Shown here one piece after another: positions 29,866 to 39,500 of a stretch of DNA of 64,000 nt. Location of the stretch: the NCBI RefSeq assembly GCF_003666605.1, contig NZ_RCIV01000009.1:45549-109548 (forward strand), written 5' to 3'. The DNA comes from Propionibacterium australiense (GTDB lineage Bacteria > Actinomycetota > Actinomycetes > Propionibacteriales > Propionibacteriaceae). The notes under the pieces were generated by a model that was not told the DNA's origin, ran no database searches, and saw only the letters and a list, made by a program, of their open reading frames with translations. How positions within the stretch are numbered: the stretch's first letter is position 1; each line of letters begins with the position of its first letter. Both the position numbers and the translations under genes were made by a program.

Positions 29866-30753
29866 ATGTCGAAGAAGATCTACGTGTCGTTCGGCATCGA
29901 CATCGACGCGGTCGGCGGCTGGCTGGGGTCCTACGGAGGCCAGGACTCCCCCGGCGACATCTCGCGCGGCATGTTCGCCGGAGAGGTCGGCGTGCCACGG
30001 CTCCTGAAACTGTTCGAGCAGCAGGAACTGCCCGTCACCTGGTACTGGCCGGGGCACTCGATCGAGACCTTCCCGGAGCAGTTCGACCAGGTTGTCGCCT
30101 CCGGCCACGAGATCGGCGTGCACGGCTACTCGCACGAGAACCCGATCGCGATGACCCGCCGCCAGGAGACCGAGATCCTGGACTACTGCACCGACCTGAT
30201 CGAGAAGCGGTCGGGCACCCGCCCGGTCGGGTACGTGGCGCCGTGGTGGGAGTTCTCCCCCATCACCAACGAACTGCTCGTGGAGCGGGGCTTCCTCTAC
30301 GACCACTCGCTCATGCACAACGACCACACCCCCTACTACGTCAGGGTGGGTGACACCTGGACGAAGATCGACTACGAGGCCGAGTCGGCCTACGAGTGGA
30401 TGAAACCGCTCGTCCGGGGCGAGGAGACCGACCTCATCGAGCTGCCGGCGTCGTGGTACCTGGATGACCTGCCGCCGATGATGTTCATCAAGTCGAGCTT
30501 CACCAGCCACGGCTTCGTGTCGCCGCGGGACATCAAGCAGCTGTGGACCGACCAGTTCGACTGGGTGCAGCGGGAGATGGACTACGCGGTGTTCCCCATC
30601 ACGATCCACCCCGACGTGTCGGGCCGCCCGCAGAACCTGCTCATGCTGGAACGGCTCATCGCGCATATGCGTGAGGCCGACGGGGTCGAATTCGCCTACA
30701 TGAAGGACGTCGCGCTCGACTTCGCGCAGCGCTTCCCCCGCACCACCTCGTGA
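29866..30753 (+). CDS. Polysaccharide deacetylase-family protein (NodB-like, PuuE type)
   Basis: The 295-residue protein starts [20 protein letters not shown], with the motif-1 Asp in GIDIDA. The metal-binding HxxxH is in [10 protein letters not shown], and a late His in [11 protein letters not shown] fits motif 5. There is no signal peptide, so a cytosolic PuuE/allantoinase-like or peptidoglycan-deacetylase-like carbon-nitrogen hydrolase is more likely than a secreted enzyme. The link with the asparaginase suggests amide catabolism, but this is inference. It is the last chromosomal gene before the island. Confidence 0.8.
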   Translation: MSKKIYVSFGIDIDAVGGWLGSYGGQDSPGDISRGMFAGEVGVPRLLKLFEQQELPVTWYWPGHSIETFPEQFDQVVASGHEIGVHGYSHENPIAMTRRQETEILDYCTDLIEKRSGTRPVGYVAPWWEFSPITNELLVERGFLYDHSLMHNDHTPYYVRVGDTWTKIDYEAESAYEWMKPLVRGEETDLIELPASWYLDDLPPMMFIKSSFTSHGFVSPRDIKQLWTDQFDWVQREMDYAVFPITIHPDVSGRPQNLLMLERLIAHMREADGVEFAYMKDVALDFAQRFPRTTS

Positions 30754-30774
30754 CGACGCGCCGACGTCCGCCGA

Positions 30775-30835
30775 GAACCGCAGGGTGAATGACCGCCCCA
30801 ACCGCAGGGCCAGCGTCATCCTGCGGTTCTTGTGT
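30775..30835 (+). terminator. Hairpin terminator after the deacetylase-family gene
   Basis: Arms GAACCGCAGG (30775-30784) and CCTGCGGTTC (30820-30829) are followed by a T-rich run (TTGTGTGTCTTTT). Two further AACCGCAGG words occur at about 30800 and 30849, so an alternative stem is possible. Confidence 0.65.
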
Positions 30836-30905
30836 GTCTTTTCACGAAAACCGCAGGACGAGCGCGCCATCAGCCCACGACAGCCCGTTTGGGTATATAA
30901 CGGAC

Positions 30906-31145
30906 TGGAGCGCTTGGCGCTTTTCGAACAGTGGGTGAAATGATCGTGAGGTAAAATTAGATCATATCAACATCGAAATTATAGTGCTGAATTCAAGGAG
31001 GATTATTTAAAACCCTGGTTTTTGGATGATCTTGAAATCTGTTTTACCGGCACTGGTGCGTCGCAGTGAAAGACGAGGACCCGCCCTGAGATTGTCGATT
31101 ACTAGGTAACTCAATTATCTCTGCAACAGGCCTTCCTTGTGCTCT
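30906..31145 (+). mobile_element. Left-edge IS remnants (IS3 left end followed by IS5-type left end)
   Basis: Bases 30906-31000 match the start of the IS3 element at 63298, including GTGGGTGAAATGATCGTGAG and the degraded start of its first reading frame. Bases 31003-31145 match the start of the IS5-type element at 62600-62750 (TTATTTAAAACCCT, TGATCTTGAAATCTGTT). Both run in the same direction as at the right edge. They are fragments without open frames. The rest of the gap, to 31224, holds nothing I recognise. Confidence 0.8.
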
Positions 31146-31224
31146 GGAACTCCGACAAGAACAGCAACAAACCGATCAAACAAAAAGTTTTGCATAACCC
31201 TCCATGTGTGGCATATGAAAGCGT

Positions 31225-32694
31225 TTATCTCACGTTTTCAAAGTAGCAAGACGCAAACTCAATATTTTCATCTGTCCATTCCCCAAAACGGGACACCGCT
31301 CCGTTGTCCATAAACACGATATAATCGCAGCAACGAGCTACCAGTTCTGGGTCGTGAGTGATAATCAGTTGCGTTTTCCCCATTTCAGAAAGTCTCTGGA
31401 TGCACGCAGAGACCTCCTTCATATGCCGATAGTCCAAGCCGCTGGTAGGCTCGTCGTACACGATGATTTCTTTATGGGAAGCAATTGCCCCCGCTATGGC
31501 GACGCGCTGCTTCTGTCCACCGGAAAGAGACATGGGGTGCTTATCCTTGTGTGCCAGCAAATCCAACATAGACAGGATGTTTTGAACATACTCTGTCTTT
31601 TCTTCTTCCGCTATATCCTTGATGCCAAGCGTTACTTCATCTAGCACGCTTTCGGCAAAGAGCTGATGGTTTACGTCCTGCATAACCATATAGCAGAGTT
31701 TCAGTCTCTGCTTTGGCTTATATTCTTTGCCTAGAAAAGCGAAAGTACCGCGCATTTTCTTCTCCAGGCCGCATAAACACCGAGCCAATGTTGTTTTACC
31801 TGCGCCATTATCCCCCAACACGGCAGCAACGGCTCCTTTGGGAACCGTCAGGTTTTCAACATGGAGAAGGGCTTTCTTTTTGCCAGTAAAGTAAAAATCC
31901 CTAAGCTCCAGCCCCTCCTCCGCTCTGCTCTTTTTCACGAATTGTGGAACAAATCGACTTGTTCCCCTGAGCCCCATTTCATGCAGATCGGGCAGCGGTT
32001 TTTTAAAGAAGGCTTCTCCGGTGAACTCCTGTTCAATTTTCCCATCTTTGAAATACAGTACACGGTCTGCAAGAAGGCGAAGCCAATCCAACCGATGCTC
32101 CGCTACGATGACGGTCTTCCCCTGTGCTTTCCACAAGCGCAGAATGTCCTCCAATTCATGGATTGTTCCTATGTCCAGATTTGAAGTGGGCTCGTCTAAA
32201 ACCAATACATCGGGTTGCACAGCATGAACAGAGGCGCAGGCTATTTTCTGTTTTTCACCACCGGACAACGTAAAAAGATTTCTGCCAATCAACGACTCCA
32301 AGTGCATTGCAGTCACGGTGGTATCAAAACGACGTAAGATTTCGCGGCGATCCATACCCATATTCTCGCAGGCAAATACAATCTCCGTATCTGTTATCAA
32401 CGTGTAAAATTGGGCTTTGGGATTCTGGAACACGGAACCAACATATGGTGCCAGCTCGTGCAGCTCGACATCCTCCGGGTTCTTGTTCTCGACCTGAACT
32501 TTACCGATAAGCGTACCTTCATAGTAGTTTGGAATCAGCCCATTTATCAATCGGCTGAACGTGGTTTTTCCACTGCCTGATTCTCCGCACAACAGGATGA
32601 TTTCCCCTTTGGAAATTTGTATGGAATTATCAAGAATTGCCGTACCATTGTCGACATTTTCATAAGTAAAAGATACATTCTCAATCCTTATCAA
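31225..32694 (-). CDS. ECF-type ABC transporter, double ATPase subunit (EcfA-EcfA')
   Basis: From TTG 32694, after AAGGAGGA with an 8-base gap, the protein has 489 residues, starting LIRIENVSFTYENVDNGTAI. Two ATPase domains are fused: Walker A LLCGESGSGKTTFSRL with LSGGEKQKIACA, then VLGDNGAGKTTLARCL with LSGGQKQRVAIAG. Both Walker B Asp-Glu pairs are present (LVLDEPTSNLD and IVYDEPTSGLD). It powers the T and S components encoded just upstream. Codon use and low GC are Firmicutes-like and unlike the flanking genes. Confidence 0.9.
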   Translation of the reverse strand: MIRIENVSFTYENVDNGTAILDNSIQISKGEIILLCGESGSGKTTFSRLINGLIPNYYEGTLIGKVQVENKNPEDVELHELAPYVGSVFQNPKAQFYTLITDTEIVFACENMGMDRREILRRFDTTVTAMHLESLIGRNLFTLSGGEKQKIACASVHAVQPDVLVLDEPTSNLDIGTIHELEDILRLWKAQGKTVIVAEHRLDWLRLLADRVLYFKDGKIEQEFTGEAFFKKPLPDLHEMGLRGTSRFVPQFVKKSRAEEGLELRDFYFTGKKKALLHVENLTVPKGAVAAVLGDNGAGKTTLARCLCGLEKKMRGTFAFLGKEYKPKQRLKLCYMVMQDVNHQLFAESVLDEVTLGIKDIAEEEKTEYVQNILSMLDLLAHKDKHPMSLSGGQKQRVAIAGAIASHKEIIVYDEPTSGLDYRHMKEVSACIQRLSEMGKTQLIITHDPELVARCCDYIVFMDNGAVSRFGEWTDENIEFASCYFENVR

Positions 32695-32723
32695 ACGGAA
32701 TCTCCTCCTTAAAGCAGTTTCTA

Positions 32724-33458
32724 CTACCAGCCATAAAAATTTGAGAGGACAAAGCAAATGATGACCGCGACACAGAGCAGCAGCGCAGCACCGTCCTGCC
32801 AATGAAATCCAATCGGGCAGATATTGGTGCGTCGTACAGGTGCATCCAGCCCTCTCGTAAGGGCAGATGTGGACAGTTCATTCCCGATTGTGACAAGACC
32901 GGTCAGCAGCGGCACCATCCGATACTCCAGCATCTCCATAGGATTGCGCCATGATCCGACTTCCCGAAGCCGCATGGCATCCCGAATCGCTCTGTATTCC
33001 TCCCATATTGTGGGGAGAAAGCGAAACATCACGGATACTGGAATCGAAAACTTCTTGGACACATGCAGCCTGTCCATAGCTGCAACAAACTCGCTTACCG
33101 TGGTTGTCAACACCAGAAGGCAAAACATCGACATCCCCGGAATCAGCTTTGTAAACATGGCGATCATGCCGGTAAAAAGGAGGTTGAACAGGGGTGATAA
33201 ATGCGGCATCAGCAGGCGGGGAACCGTCGCCGTGACCGCATACATCACTGTATAGTAGGCTGCAATTTGCGGTTTCTTAAGTAGAATTAGGAATAGTAAA
33301 GGAATCGTGGCAAGGCATGGCAGTACAACGTTCATAATTCCGAAGCTGTCGCTTGAAATCATAACGCAGGAAACCGTCAGGCAAAGCAGAATCTTTGTCC
33401 GTGGATCAAGAAACATCTGCTTTGCTGTCGGCCTTGTGTTTCGCAGTACCGTTTCCAT
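32724..33458 (-). CDS. ECF transporter transmembrane T component (EcfT)
   Basis: The 244-residue protein starts METVLRNTRPTAKQMFLDPR. It has about five membrane segments. The C-terminal coupling region contains MFRFLPTIWEEYRAIRDAMR, an Ala-Arg-like coupling helix, and STSALTRGLDAPVRRTN, typical of EcfT/CbiQ. Its start overlaps the S component stop by one base. Low GC, matching the rest of this module. Confidence 0.85.
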   Translation of the reverse strand: METVLRNTRPTAKQMFLDPRTKILLCLTVSCVMISSDSFGIMNVVLPCLATIPLLFLILLKKPQIAAYYTVMYAVTATVPRLLMPHLSPLFNLLFTGMIAMFTKLIPGMSMFCLLVLTTTVSEFVAAMDRLHVSKKFSIPVSVMFRFLPTIWEEYRAIRDAMRLREVGSWRNPMEMLEYRMVPLLTGLVTIGNELSTSALTRGLDAPVRRTNICPIGFHWQDGAALLLCVAVIICFVLSNFYGW

Positions 33459-34060
33459 CAGACTAACCCACTTCTGACAAAGTGTTTTTTCAGCACAGCC
33501 CTACCAAGCAAGCCACCAATCAGACCTCCAACAAAGGCGGAAAGGATGACCAAAGGCAGCATCCACCAATAGTCGAACCAACCGGAAATCGTGTACATAA
33601 AATCCTGTCCATATGTTGCCGCATTTTTGTCAAGCCACTCTGCGCTGGCGTTCAACCAATGAATGTAATTGGCACAGGATGCGACCATCAGAATGGCGTA
33701 TCCCAGAACAGCGCGCTTGGCGCTCTGGTAGTTTCCAGACTTAATAATAAGTTCTACGATCAGGCCGATAACAATTCCACAAATGAGCGCGTCGGGTCCC
33801 ATGCCCGTCAGCAAAAGGACAACGCCATTTACAATCTCAAAAATCAAGATCATTCCGAACTTTTTGATTTTGGTAAAGTAAAGCATCATTGGAATGCCAA
33901 GTATGACTGCAGCAACACTTGGGATCAGCATAAAGCCAATGGGGGTCAAACCGATCGCCACGGCAATCAACACACCTAATGTGACATTGATTGCAGTGAA
34001 AATACCCACATTCATCAGGTCTTTTCCGTTCAACCGGTTCTTATTCATTTCTTTTTTCAT
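33458..34060 (-). CDS. ECF transporter S component (MptD/Trep_Strep type)
   Basis: The 200-residue protein starts MKKEMNKNRLNGKDLMNVGI and has about five or six membrane segments. LMNVGIFTAINVTLGVLI followed by GLTPIGFMLIPSVAAVILGI is the pattern of the MptD/Trep_Strep S component family. Related S-T-A modules occur next to thiazoline siderophore genes in some Firmicutes, which fits the NRPS cluster beside it. The substrate is unknown. The gene leads a three-gene minus-strand unit behind an AAAGGG ribosome binding site. Confidence 0.8.
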   Translation of the reverse strand: MKKEMNKNRLNGKDLMNVGIFTAINVTLGVLIAVAIGLTPIGFMLIPSVAAVILGIPMMLYFTKIKKFGMILIFEIVNGVVLLLTGMGPDALICGIVIGLIVELIIKSGNYQSAKRAVLGYAILMVASCANYIHWLNASAEWLDKNAATYGQDFMYTISGWFDYWWMLPLVILSAFVGGLIGGLLGRAVLKKHFVRSGLV

Positions 34061-34090
34061 GTTAAGTGCCCTTTCCAGACAATAGTGATT

Positions 34091-34194
34091 CTATTTCATT
34101 TGATCTTCCATGCCAGACTCTTGTTCTGCGTTGAATAGAGACGGTAAGTACAAGCCACCCCTCTGCATCAGTTCTCCGTGTGTGCCAGATTCTA
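34091..34194 (-). pseudogene. C-terminal fragment of an ABC exporter-type ATPase, cut off by IS630
   Basis: The reverse strand reads ESGTHGELMQRGGLYLPSLF and ends ...MEDQMK-stop at 34091-34093. This is the post-H-loop end of an ABC exporter ATPase. It continues exactly from the fragment at 35328-35525 when the insertion element between 34195 and 35325 and one TA copy are removed: the junction then reads NEGKLIESGTHGEL. The protein would be of the YbtP/IrtA type, but only the ATPase end remains. Low GC. Confidence 0.85.
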
Positions 34195-35325
34195 TGGCAG
34201 TCATGAAACACGATCGGTTGTTGGTCGGGGTTTGGGGAGGTGTTCGAAGTCGTAGTCGAAGGTGCGGCCAGTGGTGTACGAGGTGAATGTTCCAAAAGCT
34301 TGGCTAGGGTTTCGTGCTGGATGTTCGCGATGTTGTTCTTGGCGGTGTTCCAGACGTGCTCGACGGAGTTGTTATCGGGCGCGTACGGTGGCAGGAAGAT
34401 TGGGGTGATGAGTTCCAGGAAGCTGGCCGGCTGGTAGAGACGGTCAGAGCCTTGGCTTAGTGGAATCGGGTATCGTCCAGCACGACAGCGATCTGGTTGG
34501 TGAGGGGTTTCGCGTTGCAGTTGTTCCAGGGTTAGGATGATCTGTTCGGTGTTCTGGTTTCCCTCGATCGGGTACATCCGCATTTTCTTGTCAGTCAGTG
34601 AGAAAGCACCGAAGAAGGACCGGGGCACTTTCCGCCGGTCCACGTACAGTTTCGTGCGCTGGCTCATGGGGAGCCTCCTCCTAGTCTCGGCTTCGTGTTC
34701 CAGGCGCACCTCGTCTGCCGCATACACCTCCCAGCAGGCTTCCAATAGGTGGTTGACTTGGGTTTTCACCTCGGTCATGCGTCGGATGATGGCTTGTTCG
34801 TCGCGGCGCTTGTCGAACGGGTCCGGCAGCTTGAAGCTCTCCCGCAGAACGGCAGGAAGAACTGGTAGGAAGAGTCTGACTCGTAGTCGACGTCGAACAG
34901 GATCTTCACCACGTCTCGTAGGACCAGCACGTCCCAGAACTCGGCGTCGATACCGGACTGTGAGGGCGGCAAAGCCAGAACAGCCTTGAGGTCTTCCTTC
35001 TGGTGCGGGTGAGTTGCGCTGCGTCTGGTTTCTCGCATGACCGGTGAGTACCGAGCACATCCTGGTGTCCTGCCAGTCGCCAAGCCATTCTCGGATGGTT
35101 TTCTCACTGCGTTCGACCATTTTCGTGATAATTTCCAGTGTGATTCCTTCGGAGGCGTACAGGATGGCTTCTGCTTTCATCCATACCAGCACGTAACTGT
35201 CTGTACGTTTCTTCCACCTGATCAGAACAGCGGTTTCTTCCGGATGGCCACAGCCTGCATACTCTCATCATATCCAAAGCAAGACCACAAACCCATCAAA
35301 AACACGATTTCGATTCAGGTGACCA
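34195..35325 (-). mobile_element. IS630-family insertion sequence (1131 bp) with TA target duplication
   Basis: The element begins TGGCAGTCATGAAACACGAT and ends with the inverse of TGGTCACCTGAATCG, so the ends are an imperfect inverted repeat. TA at 34193-34194 and at 35326-35327 is the expected IS630/Tc1-type target duplication. Removing the element and one TA restores the interrupted ABC gene. The element is moderately GC-rich inside an AT-rich host gene, so it arrived after the low-GC module. Confidence 0.85.
34220..35192 (-). pseudogene. IS630-family transposase, degenerate
   Basis: Pieces of a DDE_3 transposase occur in several frames: an N-terminal helix-turn-helix (MKAEAILYASEGITLEIITK, about 35040-35180), then KAVLALPPSQSGIDAEFWDV in a second frame, then SFFGAFSLTDKKMRMYPIEG, then VVLDDTRFH followed by an in-frame stop in another frame. 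The last acidic block is FLPPYAPDNNSVEHVWNTAK. At least three frameshifts and one stop make it inactive. Confidence 0.8.
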
Positions 35326-35327
35326 TA

Positions 35328-35525
35328 TCAGTTTCCCTTCGTTTAAAACTACGACCTTATCGCACGCTACTATGGATCGAGGTTTATAGGCAATCAGGAC
35401 TGTCTTGTTCTCAATGAGCCTGCCGATGGCCTTCTGAATTATTGTTTCGTTCTCAGGGTCAATGGATGCTGTGCTTTCATCCAGCAGTATCAACAGTATG
35501 TCCGACTTGCGCATCATCGAGTAAA
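35328..35525 (-). pseudogene. Walker-B region fragment of the same ABC exporter ATPase
   Basis: The reverse strand reads RKSDILLILLDESTASIDPE then NETIIQKAIGRLIENKTVLI, with the Walker B DE and the D-loop. It ends VVVLNEGKL at the IS630 insertion. A residue or two near ILLILLDES deviates from the usual form. Everything upstream of this block (membrane domain, Walker A) is missing; at about 35,520 the sequence switches to high-GC DNA from a different gene. Low GC. Confidence 0.8.
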
Positions 35526-35700
35526 CAGGATGGTGGGGATACCTAGGACCAAGGCCTGCAAAGAACTCACCATCACATAGCCCACCGGAGTGATCCCCAC
35601 GAAAGCCACGCCTATACCCACCTGCGTGTTCGCGACGAAGAAGATGCTGATCGTCATGAAATCGGTGATCTGCAGTCGCTCGAAAGCTCGGGGCCTGACA
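35526..35700 (-). pseudogene. N-terminal remnant of a second MptD-type ECF S component, high GC
   Basis: One reverse frame reads RLQITDFMTISIFFVANTQV then GIGVAFVGITPVGYVMVSSL and LQALVLGIPTILFT. This aligns with the start of the intact S component at 33458-34060 (DLMNVGIFTAINVTLGVLI, GLTPIGFMLIPSV, LGIPMMLYFT). An ATG 4 bases after the thioesterase stop would start it, but a frameshift is needed after about 8 codons. It stops where the low-GC ABC fragment begins. It is GC-rich, so it belongs to the NRPS cluster rather than to the low-GC module. Confidence 0.7.
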
Positions 35701-35705
35701 TGGCC

Positions 35706-36521
35706 TCATAACTCATCCTTCTCTTCCACATCTCCTGGTCGATTCGACTGTAGGTGGCGCTGCCGTTCCGATGTTCGCGGATTCGCGCACATCTCTTCCT
35801 CAAGCTCCCGGTAGTAGGCCGCTCCCAGCTGGTGGGGGAAAAAATGGTCCCCCTCGAAGCTCCGCAGCTCGAACTGCGCATTCGTCATGGCCTGCCATCC
35901 GACCACGAGTTCGGCAGGTGTATCGGTGTCTCTACACCCGACATGGGCATGAATCGGGCAGCTGAGTATCTCCCCCCGGTGGACCAACGTCTCGTCTATG
36001 CGGTAGTCGGCAATGATCTGTGGCAGTAACCAGCCCAGCAGTTCACGGTCAGCGAGTAGCTCGGCGGGGGTGCCGCCGAGCCTGACTAGTTCAGTGATCA
36101 GCGCTTCCTCACCCTGAGAGCTGTGGAAATGGCTGACGGGGCTGCGCAGGGGCTCGTGGCGGCCAGCCACGACCATGAGCCGCGGCACCAGCCCATACTC
36201 AGACTCGAGGAGCGCTGCCGTTTTGAATCCAAGCATCGCGCCCATCGAATGACCGTAGACGCAGTACTCATGGTCGTTGATCATCTCAGCCATGGCCCTG
36301 GCGAGTGAGCCCACCAGCTGCTCCCCATCTGTCGCGGGCTTCTCACTGATCCGTGTCGCCTTACCGGGCAGTTCAACAGGCACGACCATGAGCCGTTCCT
36401 GATACCTGGTCCATGGTCGGAAGACCGCGGCGGAACCGCCGGCATGGTGGAAGCAGAACATCATGCGGAGCCGGGACGCGCCTGTGTCCTCAACGAAGGG
36501 GAATTCCGCCAGCCGTTCCAT
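35706..36521 (-). CDS. Type II thioesterase (GrsT/YbtT family)
   Basis: The 271-residue protein has an alpha/beta-hydrolase fold. MFCFHHAGGSAAVFRPWTRY is the oxyanion region, VYGHSMGAMLGF holds the GxSxG nucleophile and FEGDHFFPHQ the catalytic His. Such enzymes clear misprimed or stalled acyl groups from carrier domains. Its ATG overlaps the NRPS1 stop by one base (TGATG). It is the last intact gene of the downstream transcription unit. Confidence 0.92.
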   Translation of the reverse strand: MERLAEFPFVEDTGASRLRMMFCFHHAGGSAAVFRPWTRYQERLMVVPVELPGKATRISEKPATDGEQLVGSLARAMAEMINDHEYCVYGHSMGAMLGFKTAALLESEYGLVPRLMVVAGRHEPLRSPVSHFHSSQGEEALITELVRLGGTPAELLADRELLGWLLPQIIADYRIDETLVHRGEILSCPIHAHVGCRDTDTPAELVVGWQAMTNAQFELRSFEGDHFFPHQLGAAYYRELEEEMCANPRTSERQRHLQSNRPGDVEEKDEL

Positions 36522-39500
36522 CAGATCTCCCCCTCCTCGACATCAGCCCCCACGCTGGCCTCGATGTGATCGGAAAGCTGACGCACCGTCGGGAGAGCAA
36601 AGACATCACGGATGGAAATCTCCACCGAGATCTCCTTGCGGATCGCGTTGACCAAGTGGACTGCGGCGAGCGAGTCGCCGCCGAGCCGGAAGAAATCGTC
36701 ATCGATACCGGGTTCGTCGCTGTTCAACAGCCTCGACCACATCGCGACGAGTCGAGCGTCCCGTTCATTACGTGGACCCGTCGGAGCCATGAAAGACTCC
36801 TGGGACTGCGCTTCAAGGCTGTCCCTGTCAATCTTGCCGTTCCAGGTACGTGGGAGCTCGGCGAGTGGAACGATCCGTCGGGGCCGCATGTACTGCGGCA
36901 GTGTTTCGGCCAGTCGTCCCTCCACAAGCCCAAGGACATCCTCAGACTCGACCACAACGTACAGTTCAATATTGCCGGTGCGTTCGGACGCACGCGTCGT
37001 CGGTGAAGTGCGATCGGAAACACCGGCCCTGCTGACGACGGCGACGCACTCCCGCAATCCGGGTACCGTCAAGGCCGCCGACTCGATTTCCCCGAGTTCA
37101 ATGCGGTAGCCGCCGACCTTGACCTGACCGTCACGGCGTCCGAGGAAGACGATCTGTCCGTCGCGCCCGTACATAGCCTGGTCGCCGGTGCGGTAGAGCC
37201 TCTCGCCCGTCCTAGGGTGCCGGAGGAAGGACTGCCCGGTCCGCGCCGGGTCCCTCCAGTAGCCCAGCGCGAGCCCACGGCCGGCGATGTACAGATCGCC
37301 CGGCACGAGCTCGGGACGGTCCTCCAGTACGTCGTCCAGGACGTACATCCGCTGGTTCGCCAACGGCTTGCCGTAGGGGATGCTCGGCCGTTGAGCGTCG
37401 GCGACACTGATCGGATACCAGTTAGACCAGATCGAGGCCTCGGTCGCGCCGCCCAAGCCGTATGCACGGCAGTCCCGGAAACTGTCCGCGATGCGCAGCG
37501 CCACGTCGACCGGGATCCAGTCGCCGCTCAACAGCACCGCCCGCAGATGCTCGTCCACGAGTCCCCGGTCGGCCAGGTGTCCGGTGTACATCGAAAACAG
37601 CGAGGGCACCGAGTTCCACAGGCTGACCTGGTGACTGCACGTCAGCTCCCACCAGTGTGCAGGATCACGCAGACCCTGCAGGGAGGGCATAACGATCGCG
37701 CCGCCGCAGGCGAGCATGCCGAAGACATCGTAGACGGACAGATCGAAATTCAGTTCGGACAAAGCGAGGACACGGTCCTGCGGGCCGGCCCCGAGCCTCG
37801 CGTTGACGTCCCGGATGGTGTTGACCACCGCCCGATGGGTGATCGCGACCCCCTTGGGCACACCGGTCGTCCCGGATGTGTAGATCACATAGGCCAATCC
37901 GTCGGCTGCTGGTCCGCTCCCGATGGGCGCTGCGGAGGAACTGATAGGAGAGAACCCGCCCAGCACGTCGGCAAGTTCGATCACGGCACGGTCACGCCCG
38001 ATAGGCTCGGGCAACCCCTGGCGGTCCTGTACCAAGACGATGTCGACCCCCGCGTCGGTGAGGATCCTACTGTTGCGCGCCACCGGATGGGTAGGGTCCA
38101 GGGGGAGATAGGCGCAGCCGGCCTTGAAGACGCCGAGGACCGCGCTGATCTGATGGGTGGACTTTGGCAGCAGGATCGCGACGAGGGAGCCGGGTTCGGG
38201 GGACTCGGCCGCGATGAGCCGGGCCCAGCGCTCCGATTCCTCGTCGAGCTCTGTGTAGGACAGTTCGCGCTCGGAGTCAATGACCGCTGTGCGCCCGCCG
38301 TGGTCCCGCAGGCCCTCGTCGAAGAGCCCGAGCAGCGTCTGCGTGCCGTCACCCGGCCCGGAGTCCTCGCTGCGGACGCCAGTATGGTTGAGCGCCGCGA
38401 TCTCGTCACGGTTGAGGCTTGGGCAGACTGTGACTGTCTCCTGCCCCCAGAAGAGCGGCTGCGCCGCGAATCCCTTAGCGAGGGACTCCACCGCCTGCAC
38501 CAGCGAACGGAAAATCCCGTTAACCATCTGCTCGGGGAAGATGGCCTCGACGGCGTCGAGGTTCAGCACCAGCCCCCCATCGTCCTCGTAGACCTGCAGG
38601 TCCATCCACACCTGGGGCGTCTGGGAGAGCCCGTAGTCGATGACGCCGAGATAGGGGCTGGTGGACGCATCGCGTTCGACCACCCCCAGGCCGCAGGTGA
38701 AAACCACCGGCATGGTGATCTGCGATCGGCGCTGCCGGTTGAGCATGCGTTCGACGCTCACCCCGCTGACATGGCTGTGCGCCAAATTGCACCACATCCG
38801 CTGTTGCAGGGCTCTGGCCCGCTGGCTGAAGGAGGCGCCGCTGCGAGTGTCGACGCTCAGGATCGACAGGCTCGTGAAATCGCCGACGATCTCGTCGACC
38901 TCCGGCGCGAAAGGTGTGCGTTCGAACTGTGTCAAATTGATGCTGAGCCTCGGCTCCTCACTGTATCGGGCCAGCGTCTCCGCGTAGACCTCGGCAAGGA
39001 AGGCCGCCTCAGTGAGGCCCTCCTGACGGAGGCCCTCCTTCACGGCCTGCCAGGCGGCGGGCTCCACGAAGGCGCTGTGCCGGACGAAGGCCGACGAAGA
39101 GTCCCCATCGGGCTGCGAGACCGGCAGCTGCGGCGCAGGGTGGATGCGGTCAAGGCAGCCCTCCCAGTAGTCGAGGTCCTGCTGGAAGGCCTCGCTAGCC
39201 CGGAGTCGTTCCATCGCCTCCACATAGTCCTTGAAGGAGTACGCGGGAGTCTGCCCGGCGTACGAAGCGGGCCCAGCCTCGTAGAACTCTTTCCACTCGC
39301 GGAAGATGTGGAACATACTCCAGCCATCTATGAAGACGTTGTCGAAACTCAGGAAAAGCCGTCCCTTGCCCTCGCCGGTGTCCGCGTAGCGCACGTCGAA
39401 GCATGGCCACTGCGTCGGGTCGAAGCGCTGACGCGACATCTCTTGCCGGATTCGTTCGACGCGCTGGGTGCCCTGCAGACCCTTCCCTTGGACATGGGCG

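Noticed and set aside
30775..30860. Repeated AACCGCAGG words as a small CRISPR-like array
   Set aside because: The words are too short and unevenly spaced; two of them form the terminator stem after the deacetylase gene.
35296..35709. A single 137-codon protein at the junction of thioesterase and ABC fragments
   Set aside because: The open frame joins out-of-frame S-component remnant sequence to an ABC ATPase fragment; the two halves come from different genes with different GC.
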